Shown: positions 42,030 to 51,272, numbered from the stretch's first letter. The stretch: 64,000 nucleotides of DNA from Pseudescherichia sp032055545 (GCA_032055545.1 DAMBQR010000009.1:23821-87820), one strand, 5' to 3'. Translations and numbers: made by a program. Notes: generated from the letters alone by a model not told the origin.

Positions 42030-44001
42030 AGCTGCCGATCAACCCGCCGTCAGCCTTCACAATCACCACCGTAGAGGAGCGCGGGCGGCCGTTCGGGTCG
42101 GCATCCGGCCAGTTTGACACCGCACGCGGATTGGCCGGATCGGTGATGCCGTCGCCCACCTCGCCAGGGTGCTGGATATTGATAAACAGCGTCCGGTTAT
42201 CCGGGGTAAAGGCGATGCCGGTGATCTCGCAGCCGCGCGGCCCGGTCAGGAAGCGGCGATACTCGTTAGTGCCCGGAATGGTCGCTACCATCTGATTGTT
42301 GCCCATATCGGCATACGCTTTCTGGTTAATGGTGCTGGAGGAGACGTCGGTCTGGATCCACAGCACGCCGCGATGGTCGAACGAGAGTCCATCCGGGCTG
42401 CCAAAGGCGGCCCCCTGCATGGAGCCTTTGGCCTGCGCATCGTTACTGTCGGTGCGGCCTGCCATTACCAGAATATCCCACTGGAAGCGCCCCGAGGCCG
42501 GATCGTTGTTCTCTTCCAGCCAGTGCATAATGTGGCCAAACTGGTTGTTGGCGCGCGGGTTGGCGGCATCGACCGGGGCCTTGCCCTCTTTGCCGCGATC
42601 GCTGTTGTTGGTCAGGGTGCAGTAGACGCTGCCGGCGGTATGCGGATCGACAGTGATCCACTCCGGACGGTCCATCTTGGTTGCGCCCACCACGTCGGCG
42701 GCCAGACGGGTTTTAATCAGCAGATCGCCCTGGCTTTCGAAGCCGTGGCTCTGATCGAGGCCGTTTTCGCCAAAGATCAGCGGGAGCCAGCTGCCGCTGC
42801 CGTCCTCGTTGAATTTCGCCACGTAGAGCGTGCCGGAAGTGAGTAGATCCATGTTAGCTGCACGGTTGGCCGGATCGTACTTTTTGTCCGAGACGAACTT
42901 ATAGATGTACTCAAACTTCTGATCGTCGCCCATATAGACTACCACGCGGTTGTCTGCGGCGAGGGTGACCATTGCGCCTTCGTGCTTAAAGCGGCCCAGC
43001 GCCGTATGCTTGCGCGGCGTGGAGTCAGGATTGTACGGGTCAATCTCAACGACCCAGCCAAAGCGGTTCGGCTCGTTCGGGGTTTTATCCACGCTAAAGC
43101 GCTCGTCAACCTCGTTCCAGCGGTAGGAGTCGTCGCTATCGGCGATACCGTAGCGCTTCTCCAGCGCGTTGCGATCGGCCTTCTTCACAAAAATATCGGA
43201 CCAGTTCTCTTCGCAGGTAAGGTAGGTTCCCCACGGCGTCTGGCCGTTGGCGCAGTTCTGCATGGTGCCCAGTACCTGCTCCCCCTGCGGATCGGCGGCG
43301 GTTTTCATCAGCGGCTGATGGCGTGCCGGGCCGGTGAGCTGCATCGGCGTATTAACGGTGATGCGGCGGGCGAAAGAGGAGGGGCGTACTACCTGCCAGT
43401 CGCTGCCGCGCTTCTGCACCTCGATAACCGAGATGCCCATCGCGTTCTGTCCCTTACGGGCTTTGTCGAGGTTCCAGTTGGCGTCGCCATCCTTAAACAA
43501 CATTCCGTTATCGATGTACTCATGGTTCATCGCCAGCAGGCCATGATCGGGGGTGCTCTCACCCTGCGGCAGGCTAAACCACGCCATGCCGTCATGGTGC
43601 ATGCCCGCCTGCGCCGCCTGTTCGTCGGTGGTGTTGCTGCCGTCGGTCCTGAACGCGGGCATCGCCTCCTTCAGACCCACCGGTTCGCCCCAGCGGTAGA
43701 AGGGACGGGCGATATAACCCTCCGGCACAATTACCGTATCTTCAGAGGAGACAGGGATGCTGGTGAACCCCAGCGAGACCGCTTTAGCCAGCGCAGATGG
43801 ACGGCCAACGGCAGCAAAGGCCACCTCCGGCTTCACCAGCAGCGGGAAAGAGACCGCCGCGCCCGCCACCACGCCCATCTGCAACAGGCGGCGGCGGGAG
43901 AGAAAGACGTTCGCCACGTCAGAAAATACCGGGTTGGCGCTGCGGTTACTGATCTCTTCGCTATGTTCTTTTTTGAATAGGGATTTTAACGGTCTGCTCA
44001 C
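42028..44001 (-). CDS. PhoX-family (DUF839) Tat-exported phosphatase-like protein
   Basis: A 657-residue protein of the PhoX/DUF839 family. These are Ca/Fe-dependent alkaline phosphatases of a beta-propeller fold in which Glu and Cys ligands bind the metals. A twin-arginine signal (LSRRRLLQMG, with Arg36-38) lies behind an unusually long N-region of about 35 residues, followed by a hydrophobic stretch ending AFA-A. Family segments include WGTYLTCEENW (Cys and Glu candidate ligands), GRFKHEGAMVTLA and PEWITVDPHTAGSVYCTLTNN. The start is a GTG at 44001 with AAAGGA upstream. It is probably folded with its metal cofactor before export. True enzymatic activity is inferred from the family. Confidence 0.87.
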   Translation of the reverse strand: MSRPLKSLFKKEHSEEISNRSANPVFSDVANVFLSRRRLLQMGVVAGAAVSFPLLVKPEVAFAAVGRPSALAKAVSLGFTSIPVSSEDTVIVPEGYIARPFYRWGEPVGLKEAMPAFRTDGSNTTDEQAAQAGMHHDGMAWFSLPQGESTPDHGLLAMNHEYIDNGMLFKDGDANWNLDKARKGQNAMGISVIEVQKRGSDWQVVRPSSFARRITVNTPMQLTGPARHQPLMKTAADPQGEQVLGTMQNCANGQTPWGTYLTCEENWSDIFVKKADRNALEKRYGIADSDDSYRWNEVDERFSVDKTPNEPNRFGWVVEIDPYNPDSTPRKHTALGRFKHEGAMVTLAADNRVVVYMGDDQKFEYIYKFVSDKKYDPANRAANMDLLTSGTLYVAKFNEDGSGSWLPLIFGENGLDQSHGFESQGDLLIKTRLAADVVGATKMDRPEWITVDPHTAGSVYCTLTNNSDRGKEGKAPVDAANPRANNQFGHIMHWLEENNDPASGRFQWDILVMAGRTDSNDAQAKGSMQGAAFGSPDGLSFDHRGVLWIQTDVSSSTINQKAYADMGNNQMVATIPGTNEYRRFLTGPRGCEITGIAFTPDNRTLFINIQHPGEVGDGITDPANPRAVSNWPDADPNGRPRSSTVVIVKADGGLIGS

Positions 44002-44077
44002 GACGGCGTCCTTTGGTTAACCAGAGAGTAAAGTGACGCCGTTAGACTAAGTAAACATTGTTACAATTTTATAACAG

Positions 44078-45199
44078 CTACTGGGCAGCGCTGCGGTGCA
44101 GGATCAGCTCGGTGATCTCCGACGGATGCCCCAGCCGCAGTGGGAAACCGTTCCACAGGCCCGTGCCGTTGCTGACGTAAAGCGTCATATTGCCGACCTG
44201 GTAACGCCCGGAGACAAAGCCGTTGTTTGCCGGACCCACCAGCAGATCCAGCCCGCGGATCATCCCCCCATGAGTATGTCCGGAGAGCTGCAGCTTCACG
44301 TTGTGCTTAGCATTGTCACGGGCCGATCCGGGACGGTGATCGAGCAGGATAATGCTGTCATCAGGACGAACGCCCGCCAGGGCCTGCTCAAGATCCGGGC
44401 CGGTCTCCTCCACGCGCTGGGCAGCCTCATCGTTGACGCCCGCCAGCACGATAGATTCATCGCCGCGCGCAATGCGTACGTGGCTATTTTGCAGGAAAGG
44501 GATCTTCAGCTGCCGGTAAATCTTCATCCACTCTACGTAGTCAAAATAATACTCATGGTTGCCGGTGATAGCATAGAGACCGCTCCTGGCCTGGAGCCGG
44601 GAGAGCGGCTCGACATCCTTAAAGCGGCGGTCCACCGTGCCGTCGGACATATCTCCGGTCAGCACGATCAGGTCAGGATTAAGCCGGTTGGCTTTCTCGA
44701 CAACCTGCTCAACCCAGGCTTTCGGCAGCAGGCGGCTGGAGTGGATATCCGTCAGCTGGACAATTTTAAAACCTTCAAAGGCGGGGGGCAGATCGGGGAA
44801 ATCCACTTCGACGGTGCGCACCGCCGGGATCTCAATCGCCTGTTTCACCCCAATGCCCGCCAGCACCAGCGCAACCACCATCAGCGCCACGCCGGATGAC
44901 GTCTGTGGCAGGCGCTTGCGCAGCAGCCACTTCAGCAGCAGGCCGACAACGTCGCGCAGCAGCAGCAGCCCGGCAAACATCACGATAGAACCAAACAGCC
45001 AGCCCTGGGCGATCATTACCGGCTCGGGCCATTCGGGGGAGAACATACTGCCGAAGAACAGCTTGCCCAGCAGGTGAAATTCGCCCGCCACCAGCAGCAC
45101 CAGCGCCAATCCTGCGCGTACCCACATCGGCAGCGACAGCGGCAGAATAAACCGCGCTATCACATACAGAGCGGGTATCAGCGTCCAGATAAAAAACAT
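44078..45199 (-). CDS. Membrane-anchored metallophosphoesterase (YaeI/YkuE-like)
   Basis: A 373-residue protein with about four N-terminal membrane helices (residues 1-125) and a calcineurin-like phosphoesterase domain. All dimetal motifs are visible: DIHS, GDMSDG, GNHEYYFDY and GHTHGGM. The domain should face the periplasm or the membrane surface. Family members act on phospholipid-linked or nucleotide phosphates; the substrate here is unknown. It is close to the PhoX-like gene (76-nt gap, same direction) and a hydrolase gene, which suggests an accessory phosphatase/hydrolase cluster. E. coli lacks these genes at this place. Confidence 0.87.
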   Translation of the reverse strand: MFFIWTLIPALYVIARFILPLSLPMWVRAGLALVLLVAGEFHLLGKLFFGSMFSPEWPEPVMIAQGWLFGSIVMFAGLLLLRDVVGLLLKWLLRKRLPQTSSGVALMVVALVLAGIGVKQAIEIPAVRTVEVDFPDLPPAFEGFKIVQLTDIHSSRLLPKAWVEQVVEKANRLNPDLIVLTGDMSDGTVDRRFKDVEPLSRLQARSGLYAITGNHEYYFDYVEWMKIYRQLKIPFLQNSHVRIARGDESIVLAGVNDEAAQRVEETGPDLEQALAGVRPDDSIILLDHRPGSARDNAKHNVKLQLSGHTHGGMIRGLDLLVGPANNGFVSGRYQVGNMTLYVSNGTGLWNGFPLRLGHPSEITELILHRSAAQ

Positions 45200-45229
45200 A
45201 TTTTACTCCCTTAACTCACCTGCTCCGGA

Positions 45230-46222
45230 TTACGATCGTAAATCTTTCAGCAATGCCGCGTGGAAGCGCGCCGGATCTTCCATCTGCGGGGCGTGGCCCA
45301 TGCCGTCAAACTCCACCAGCGTCGCGCCAGGGATCTGCTTCGCGGCCTCTTTACCCAGCACGCTATAGTTACCCACCGCCTTTTTCACCTCCGGCGGCGC
45401 GGTATCGCTGCCTGGGGCGGTAGTGTCCCCGGTGCCGATAAACAGCGTCGTCGGTACCCGCAGATCTTTAAACTCATAGACCACCGGCTGGGTAGCGATC
45501 ATGTCGTAGAGCAGGGCAGAGTTCCACGCCACGCGCTCTTTGCCCGGCCCGTTGCTCAGTCCGGCCAGCATATCGACCCACTTGTCATACTCCGGCTTCC
45601 AGTTGCCCATATAGTAGGTCTTCTGCTCATAGGCTTTGATGCTCTGAGCGCTGGTTTTTAGCTCCCGCTGATACCACTCGTCAACGCTGCGGTAAGGCAC
45701 GCCTTTGGCTTTCCAGTCCTCAAGGCCGATGGGGTTGACCATCACCAGCTTCTCGGTCTGCTGCGGGTACATCAGGGCATAGCGCGTGGCCAGCATCCCA
45801 CCGGTAGAGTGGCCAATGATCGTAGCCTTCTCAATTCCCAGCGAGTCGAGCAGCTGGTGAGTGTTGCTTGCCAGCTGCTGGAAGCTGTACTGATAGCTGG
45901 CGGGCTTGGTGGAGGTGCAGAAGCCAATCTGATCCGGGGCGACAACGCGATACCCGGCACCGTGCAGGGCGCGGATCGTCTCCTCCCAGGTGGCGGCACA
46001 GAAGTTTTTGCCGTGCAGCAGTACGACCGTGTGGCCGTTGGGCTTATCCGCCTGAAGATCCATGTAGCCCATGCTGAGCGGCTGCTTTTGCGACTGAAAC
46101 TCAAACTTTTTTAGCTCCCAGGGGTAGCTAAAACCTTCCAGATGTTCACCGTACTCTGCTGCCGTTGCCGTCCCGCTGAGGAGCAGGGCGGCCAGCAGAC
46201 AGCGTGAGGTTCGCATAGACAT
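45230..46222 (-). CDS. Exported alpha/beta hydrolase
   Basis: A 330-residue protein with a signal peptide (about residues 1-22, ATA-AE) and an alpha/beta hydrolase fold. The oxyanion region is VVLLHGKNFCAATWEET, the nucleophile elbow is GHSTGGM, the acid lies near FIGTGDTTAP, and the catalytic His is in FDGMGHAPQMEDP. The substrate is unknown; epoxide hydrolase- and haloperoxidase-like lines share this layout. An SDR gene ends 20 nt upstream in the same direction, so they form an operon. An alternative ATG lies two codons later (46216). Confidence 0.85.
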   Translation of the reverse strand: MSMRTSRCLLAALLLSGTATAAEYGEHLEGFSYPWELKKFEFQSQKQPLSMGYMDLQADKPNGHTVVLLHGKNFCAATWEETIRALHGAGYRVVAPDQIGFCTSTKPASYQYSFQQLASNTHQLLDSLGIEKATIIGHSTGGMLATRYALMYPQQTEKLVMVNPIGLEDWKAKGVPYRSVDEWYQRELKTSAQSIKAYEQKTYYMGNWKPEYDKWVDMLAGLSNGPGKERVAWNSALLYDMIATQPVVYEFKDLRVPTTLFIGTGDTTAPGSDTAPPEVKKAVGNYSVLGKEAAKQIPGATLVEFDGMGHAPQMEDPARFHAALLKDLRS

Positions 46223-46242
46223 AACTGTTCTCCACGCTGCGG

Positions 46243-47037
46243 TTATACAATATCGTCCACGACACCACCGTCAACGCGCAGGGCTGCGCCGGAGGTCGCT
46301 GAGGCCTGGGTTGAGCAGACATAGACCACCATACTGGCGACCTCATCTACCGTCGCGGCACGCTGGATCACCGAGGTGGGGCGGTTGGCTTTCACAAACT
46401 CGGTGGCGACCGTCTCCAGCGACTTGCCGGTTTTGTCGATTTCGCTCTGCATCATGGCGGCAAAGCCGTCGGAGAGGGTCGGGCCAGGCAGGACGCTGTT
46501 CACCGTCACGCCGCTGCCCGCCACATACTTTGCCAGCCCGCGCGCCAGGGAGAGCTGCGCCGTTTTGGTCACGCCGTAGTGGATCATATCTGCCGGAATG
46601 TTAAGCGCCGATTCCGAAGAGATAAAGACCACCCGGCCCCACCCCTTCTTCACCATCCCCGGCAGCAGGGCACGCGCCAGGCGTACGCCGGACATCACGT
46701 TGGTCTGCCAGTACTTATCCCAGGTGGCATCGTCGGTAGCGTTGAAATCGGACGGGCCGTAGATGCCGGCATTGTTAACCAGGATATCCAAGGAGGCGGC
46801 GGTTTTCAGTACCGATTCAACGCCTTCAGGGGTGCTGAGATCGGCGATGGTGGCCCGCACCTCTACACCCGGTACCGCCTGCTGCAGCTGCTGAATGCCC
46901 TGGTTCACGCTCTCCTGGCTGCGGCCGTTGAGGATCACTTCCGCGCCGCTCTCCGCCAGACCGCGCGCGATCGCTAAACCAATCCCGCCGGTAGAAGCCG
47001 TCACCAGCGCAACTTTGCCCGTCAAATCAATCTTCAT
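46243..47037 (-). CDS. Short-chain dehydrogenase/reductase (operon with hydrolase)
   Basis: A 264-residue classical SDR with TASTGGIGLAIARGLA for nucleotide binding, NNAGIYGPSD, the active-site Ser in ISSESALN and HYGVTKTAQ as YxxxK. The C-terminal ALRVDGGVVDDIV follows the family. The Arg after NG in ILNGRSQES supports NADP(H). It is the first gene of a two-gene reverse operon with the exported hydrolase. It is cytoplasmic whereas its partner is periplasmic, so the link may be regulatory and not a direct pathway. The substrate cannot be named. Confidence 0.84.
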   Translation of the reverse strand: MKIDLTGKVALVTASTGGIGLAIARGLAESGAEVILNGRSQESVNQGIQQLQQAVPGVEVRATIADLSTPEGVESVLKTAASLDILVNNAGIYGPSDFNATDDATWDKYWQTNVMSGVRLARALLPGMVKKGWGRVVFISSESALNIPADMIHYGVTKTAQLSLARGLAKYVAGSGVTVNSVLPGPTLSDGFAAMMQSEIDKTGKSLETVATEFVKANRPTSVIQRAATVDEVASMVVYVCSTQASATSGAALRVDGGVVDDIV

Positions 47038-47096
47038 TGTTTGCTCCCGTAGATGTCATGGTCAAACCATTAAGCGTAGCAGCTGCCGGAAATGCG

Positions 47097-48158
47097 CTAT
47101 CCTGGCAGCTTACTCTTTGGCCGTCCTGGGCCGAGCAGGATCGCCAGCTTGCTGCCGCCTTTGGTGGTCTCCATCCAGATTTTGCACACGCTGGTGAGCG
47201 GAACCGAGAGCAGCATGCCCACCGGTCCCAGCAGCCATCCCCAGACCAGCAGCGAGAGGAACACCACCAGCGTTGACATCCCCAGCCGGTGGCCCATCAT
47301 CCGCGGCTCAAGAATGTTGCCCAGCACCATATGCACCACCAGGAAGAGCGCGCCGACCATAACAAACTCATAGAAGCCGTTGAACAGCAGCGCCTGAATC
47401 ATCGGCGGGATCGCTGAAAGCACGGAGCCGATGTTGGGCACATAGTTGAGCAGGAACGCCAGCACGCCCCACATCAGGGCGAACTGGACGTTAAGCAGCA
47501 TCAGCCCCAGCCAGATAATCACCCCGGTCCACAGGCTGATAAGCGTCTTGAGCGCCAGATAGTGCGATACGCCTTTTAACGCCCGGTGCAGGCCTGCGAT
47601 GTGGATCTGGGGATTATTCAACGCAAAGCGCAGCTTATAGGGCACGTGGCGAACCTCAAACAGCATAAACACTACCGTCATCACCAGCAGGACGATGCTG
47701 GCCATCGCGTTGGAGAGCTGCGCCATCAGGGTGGTGGCGAAGGTCATCATCTTGTCGGAGTCCATGCGTTGCAACATACGCTCCGGCGAGAAATGCAGGT
47801 TCAAAAAAGGCAGCGCCTCCTGTAGGGCGACGATTTTACGCGTCAGCTCTCGGTTATATTTTGGTAGCAGGTTGACGAACTCATTGGTCGAGGCAGCGAG
47901 CACGCCAAACAGCGCGGTCAGTACCACAAGCATCACCACCACGACGATCGTAATGGCGATAGGGCGCTTAATACCGCGACGTAAAAACCAGGTCACCAGA
48001 GGGTTAAGTACGATGGCGAAGAAGAGCGCCAGCAGAAGCTGGACGATAATATCCGCCGCCGCATGGATGCCCGCCAGGATAATGACCAGCGCAGCCAGTT
48101 TGACAAGAATGTGCAGTCCTGCCTTATCACCGGATTTTTCAGGCAATACGTTGAGCAT
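47097..48158 (-). CDS. yhhT: AI-2E family transporter YhhT
   Basis: A 353-residue integral membrane protein (E. coli YhhT 349) of the AI-2E/UPF0118 family. It has about eight helices, and the region from ALFLVVHMVLGNILEPRMMG is the family signature. Members include TqsA (AI-2 export) and Na+/H+ exchanger-like proteins; the YhhT substrate is unknown. It begins MLNVLPEKSGDKAGLHILV. It is divergent from yhhS, and in E. coli the same pair lies next to acpT-nik, which are not seen here. Confidence 0.92.
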   Translation of the reverse strand: MLNVLPEKSGDKAGLHILVKLAALVIILAGIHAAADIIVQLLLALFFAIVLNPLVTWFLRRGIKRPIAITIVVVVMLVVLTALFGVLAASTNEFVNLLPKYNRELTRKIVALQEALPFLNLHFSPERMLQRMDSDKMMTFATTLMAQLSNAMASIVLLVMTVVFMLFEVRHVPYKLRFALNNPQIHIAGLHRALKGVSHYLALKTLISLWTGVIIWLGLMLLNVQFALMWGVLAFLLNYVPNIGSVLSAIPPMIQALLFNGFYEFVMVGALFLVVHMVLGNILEPRMMGHRLGMSTLVVFLSLLVWGWLLGPVGMLLSVPLTSVCKIWMETTKGGSKLAILLGPGRPKSKLPG

Positions 48159-48312
48159 GTTGAATTCCTTTTATCGGTATGCTCGTTAAGTGTAGTGCCT
48201 TGTCCGGGCTTCGCTTAAGGTGGAGAATCTTATTGTTAATGCTGATTTTCACGCCTCGTCGTGCTAATAGTGAAACACTCCTGTAAAAACCGCTGTAAAA
48301 CTGGTGAGCTTG

Positions 48313-49521
48313 ATGCTTGAACCCGTCGCCGACCCGGCGCTAAGCGGAGTGCGCCTTAATCTGCGCATCGTCTCCGTAGTGATCTTTAACTTCGCAAGTT
48401 ACCTTACGATTGGTCTGCCGCTGGCTGTGCTGCCAGGCTATGTCCACGACGTCATGGGCTACAGCGCTTTCTGGGCGGGACTGGTGATCAGCCTGCAATA
48501 TTTCGCCACCCTTCTGAGCCGCCCCCATGCCGGACGCTACGCCGATGCGTTAGGGCCGAAAAAGATCGTGCTCTTTGGCCTGGGCGGCTGTTTCCTCAGC
48601 GGCGTCGGCTACCTGCTGGCGAGCCTCGGCAGCGGCTGGCCTATCATTAGCCTGGTTCTGCTCTGCGTAGGCAGGGTGATCCTCGGCATCGGCCAGAGCT
48701 TTGCCGGTACCGGCTCGACGCTGTGGGGGGTGGGCACGGTGGGGTCATTGCACATCGGCAAGGTGATCTCCTGGAATGGCATCGCCTCCTACGGCGCCAT
48801 GGCGCTCGGGGCACCGCTGGGCGTGCTCTGCTTTCACTATGTCGGCCTGACCGGGCTGGCGCTTACCATTATGGCCGTGGCGCTGGTGGCGTTTCTCTTT
48901 GCCCTGACCCGTCCGGCGGTGAAGGTAAGCAAAGGCAAGCCGCTGCCGTTTCGCGACGTGCTGGGGCGCATCTGGCTCTACGGGATGGCGCTGGCGCTCG
49001 GCTCCGCCGGGTTTGGCGTCATCGCCACCTTTATTACCCTCTTCTACGATGCCAAAGGCTGGGACGGCGCGGCCTTCGCTCTGACTCTCTTCAGCTGCGC
49101 CTTTATCGGCACGCGGCTCTTCTTCCCTAACGGCATCAGTCGGTTAGGCGGCCTGAACGTGGCGCTGATCTGCTTTGCGGTCGAGACGTTGGGATTGATC
49201 CTTACCGGCCTCGCCGCTGCGCCGTGGATGGCGAAAGTCGGCGTGCTGCTGGCGGGGGCGGGCTTCTCGCTAGTCTTCCCGGCGCTTGGCGTGGTGGCGG
49301 TCAAAGCGGTGCCACAGCAGAACCAGGGCGCGGCGCTGGCGACCTATACGGTGTTTATGGATCTGGCTCTCGGCGTAACCGGACCGGCGGCGGGGCTGCT
49401 AATGGCGTGGATGGGCGTCTCGTCAATCTACATCGCCGCGGCCGGGCTGGTGGCGGTGGCACTGCTGCTGACGCTGAAGCTAAAAAAACGGCCTCCGCTG
49501 GAGACCGTTTCAGAAGTGTAA
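48313..49521 (+). CDS. yhhS: MFS transporter YhhS
   Basis: A 402-residue MFS drug-exporter-like protein with twelve helices, matching E. coli YhhS throughout. The loop 2-3 signature is GRYADALGPKKIVLFG, and the export-type motif FVGRVILGIGQSFAGTGS-like segment follows. I prefer the ATG at 48313 (MLEPVADPAL, like MPEPVAEPAL in E. coli) over the GTG at 48304. It is divergent from yhhT and convergent with dcrB. Its last codons overlap an intrinsic terminator for dcrB. Confidence 0.92.
   Translation: MLEPVADPALSGVRLNLRIVSVVIFNFASYLTIGLPLAVLPGYVHDVMGYSAFWAGLVISLQYFATLLSRPHAGRYADALGPKKIVLFGLGGCFLSGVGYLLASLGSGWPIISLVLLCVGRVILGIGQSFAGTGSTLWGVGTVGSLHIGKVISWNGIASYGAMALGAPLGVLCFHYVGLTGLALTIMAVALVAFLFALTRPAVKVSKGKPLPFRDVLGRIWLYGMALALGSAGFGVIATFITLFYDAKGWDGAAFALTLFSCAFIGTRLFFPNGISRLGGLNVALICFAVETLGLILTGLAAAPWMAKVGVLLAGAGFSLVFPALGVVAVKAVPQQNQGAALATYTVFMDLALGVTGPAAGLLMAWMGVSSIYIAAAGLVAVALLLTLKLKKRPPLETVSEV
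49482..49510 (-). terminator. dcrB terminator inside the yhhS 3' end
   Basis: On the reverse strand AAACGG-T-CTCC, loop AGC, GGAG-G-CCGTTT is followed by a run of seven T residues in total. It sits 22 nt beyond the dcrB stop but within the last codons of yhhS (48313-49521), so one sequence codes for the YhhS C-terminus and terminates dcrB. Confidence 0.8.
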
Positions 49522-49531
49522 GATGTGACGA

Positions 49532-50089
49532 TCAGTTAATCACGATGGTGTTGATAATGTTCTCTGCCGCAGTCTGCGCCTGCTGCTGGTTTTCCGCCGG
49601 CAGCGTCACTTGAATGGTCAGCAGTTTGTTATCAACCTTGCCCAGCACCACGGAGGACCAGGCGGTCTGGCCTTTCGCGGAGATGATGCTGTCCAGCTGC
49701 TGCAGCGTGTGGCCTTTGACCTCGATGGATTTATTAGTCACCACCTGCAGCTGCGGATCGCGGCTGCGCTGCTGGTCTTCCAGGCGTTTCGCCAGCACCG
49801 GCAGCTCTTCATTGGTGTTATCCCCGACGATCACAATCACCGCTTTCTGGCCGGTAGCATCGGAGTAAACGTGCATATTGTTCGCCTGGGTACCCAGCTT
49901 GCCGCTCTGATCGCTCATGTCAGCAGGCAGGGAGAAGGTCACCTTGCCGTCCAGCAGGGTCACCGGTTGGCCGGTGGCGTTGCTCTCCGGCGCAGCGCCC
50001 TGAGCAGGCGTTTTCGTGTCACTGTTATCACAGGCCGCCAGCCCTAACACCAGCAGGCCAATCCCGACGTACTTAACCAGATTGCGCAT
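49532..50089 (-). CDS. dcrB: Lipoprotein DcrB
   Basis: A 185-residue lipoprotein, the same length as E. coli DcrB. The lipobox is LGLAAC (Cys20); the residue after Cys is Asp, which signals inner-membrane retention. DcrB is needed for phage C1/C6 infection and plays a part in membrane lipoprotein processing. It matches E. coli across DGKVTFSLPADMSDQSGKLG and QQRSRDPQLQVVTNKS. I chose the ATG at 50089 (MRNLVKYVGIG); the open frame extends upstream without conservation. Confidence 0.95.
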   Translation of the reverse strand: MRNLVKYVGIGLLVLGLAACDNSDTKTPAQGAAPESNATGQPVTLLDGKVTFSLPADMSDQSGKLGTQANNMHVYSDATGQKAVIVIVGDNTNEELPVLAKRLEDQQRSRDPQLQVVTNKSIEVKGHTLQQLDSIISAKGQTAWSSVVLGKVDNKLLTIQVTLPAENQQQAQTAAENIINTIVIN

Positions 50090-50161
50090 TGACTTCTTCC
50101 TTTCGATAAACGGCCAAAACGGCTCATAGGCCCATCTTATCACAAGTTAGGAAGCGTACCT

Positions 50162-50827
50162 TTAACTGGCCGGCAACGCAGAAATTTCAGATTTATCCGC
50201 CAGTCTTTTCAGGCACATATTGAGCAATACGCCATACATCGGCAGGAAGAACAGAATGCTGATGAGCACCTTAAAGCTGTAGTCCACCAGCGCGATTTCG
50301 GTCCAGTGCTGGGCCATAAACGCGTCCGGGCTACGCCAGAAGGCGATAAAGAAGAAGGCAACGGTATCGCTGGCGTTACCGAATACGGTGGAGACGGTCG
50401 GTGCGAGCCACCAGCGGCGATTCTGACGCAGGCGGTTGAAGACGCGCACGTCGAGGATCTGTCCCAGCGTATAGGCCATAAAGCTGGCGGCGGCGATGCG
50501 GGCGACGAACAGGTTAAAGTGTGCCAGCGCGCCAAAGCCCTGCCAGCTGCCCATATAAAACAGCGACGAGACGATATAGGAGATAATCAGCGCCGGAAGC
50601 ATGACGGCAAAGATGATCCGCCGGGCGAGCGGTGCGCCAAAAATACGCACGGTCAGGTCGGTGGCGAGGAAAATAAACGGAAAGCTAAACGCGCCCCAGG
50701 TGGTATGGAAACCCAATACTGAGATCGGCAGCTGTACCAGGTAGTTACTGGAGGTGATCACCAGCAGATGAAAAAGCGATAGCCAGAACAGCGCCTTGGT
50801 GCGCTGCGATTGCGAGAACTGCGTCAT
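50162..50827 (-). CDS. yhhQ: Queuosine precursor (7-cyano-7-deazaguanine) transporter YhhQ
   Basis: A 221-residue membrane protein, the same length as E. coli YhhQ, with about six helices. It imports preQ0/preQ1 for queuosine tRNA modification. Conserved segments are FLATDLTVRIFG, AYTLGQILDVRVFN and VFGNASDTVAFFFIAFW. The gene lies upstream of dcrB in the same direction and is divergent from tusA over 199 nt. Confidence 0.94.
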   Translation of the reverse strand: MTQFSQSQRTKALFWLSLFHLLVITSSNYLVQLPISVLGFHTTWGAFSFPFIFLATDLTVRIFGAPLARRIIFAVMLPALIISYIVSSLFYMGSWQGFGALAHFNLFVARIAAASFMAYTLGQILDVRVFNRLRQNRRWWLAPTVSTVFGNASDTVAFFFIAFWRSPDAFMAQHWTEIALVDYSFKVLISILFFLPMYGVLLNMCLKRLADKSEISALPAS

Positions 50828-51026
50828 ATTGTGACCTTTTTAGTAGTTGGGGTTAGGGAACCCAATTTGAATCAACCGTACCCATAATGGGATAGGTTCA
50901 GAACCGCCGCATCATACTGCTTTGCAACCACTTTGCAATGGTTAATATGCACGCAATCGTTAACCTGGTTTGCTTTATGATAATCGCGGCGTAAACTACA
51001 GCGGTTTTTGACGGAATGAGCTAAAA

Positions 51027-51272
51027 ATGACCGACCTCTTATCTACGCCAGACCACACTCTTGATGCCCAAGGGCTGCGATGCCCGGAACCCGTGATGAT
51101 GGTGCGCAAAACCGTGCGTACGATGCAGACAGGCGAAACGTTGCTGATTATTGCCGACGATCCCGCCACCACGCGCGATATTCCCGGCTTTTGCCGCTTT
51201 ATGGAGCACGAGCTGGTGGCCCAGCAGGTTGAAGTGCTGCCCTACCGCTATCTACTGCGTAAAGGGCAGTAA
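51027..51272 (+). CDS. tusA: Sulfur carrier protein TusA
   Basis: An 81-residue protein, the same length as E. coli TusA/SirA. It receives sulfur from IscS and passes it to TusBCD for 2-thiolation of tRNA wobble uridine. The active cysteine is in LDAQGLRCPEPVMMVRKT (Cys19). It is a single gene, followed by a double REP unit that separates it from the beta-galactosidase gene. Confidence 0.97.
   Translation: MTDLLSTPDHTLDAQGLRCPEPVMMVRKTVRTMQTGETLLIIADDPATTRDIPGFCRFMEHELVAQQVEVLPYRYLLRKGQ

Noticed and set aside
44078..47037. A single four-gene operon from SDR to metallophosphoesterase
   Set aside because: SDR and hydrolase are 20 nt apart and form a unit, and the hydrolase-to-phosphoesterase gap is only 30 nt, but I see no functional logic or shared promoter evidence to claim all as one transcript with the PhoX-like gene.
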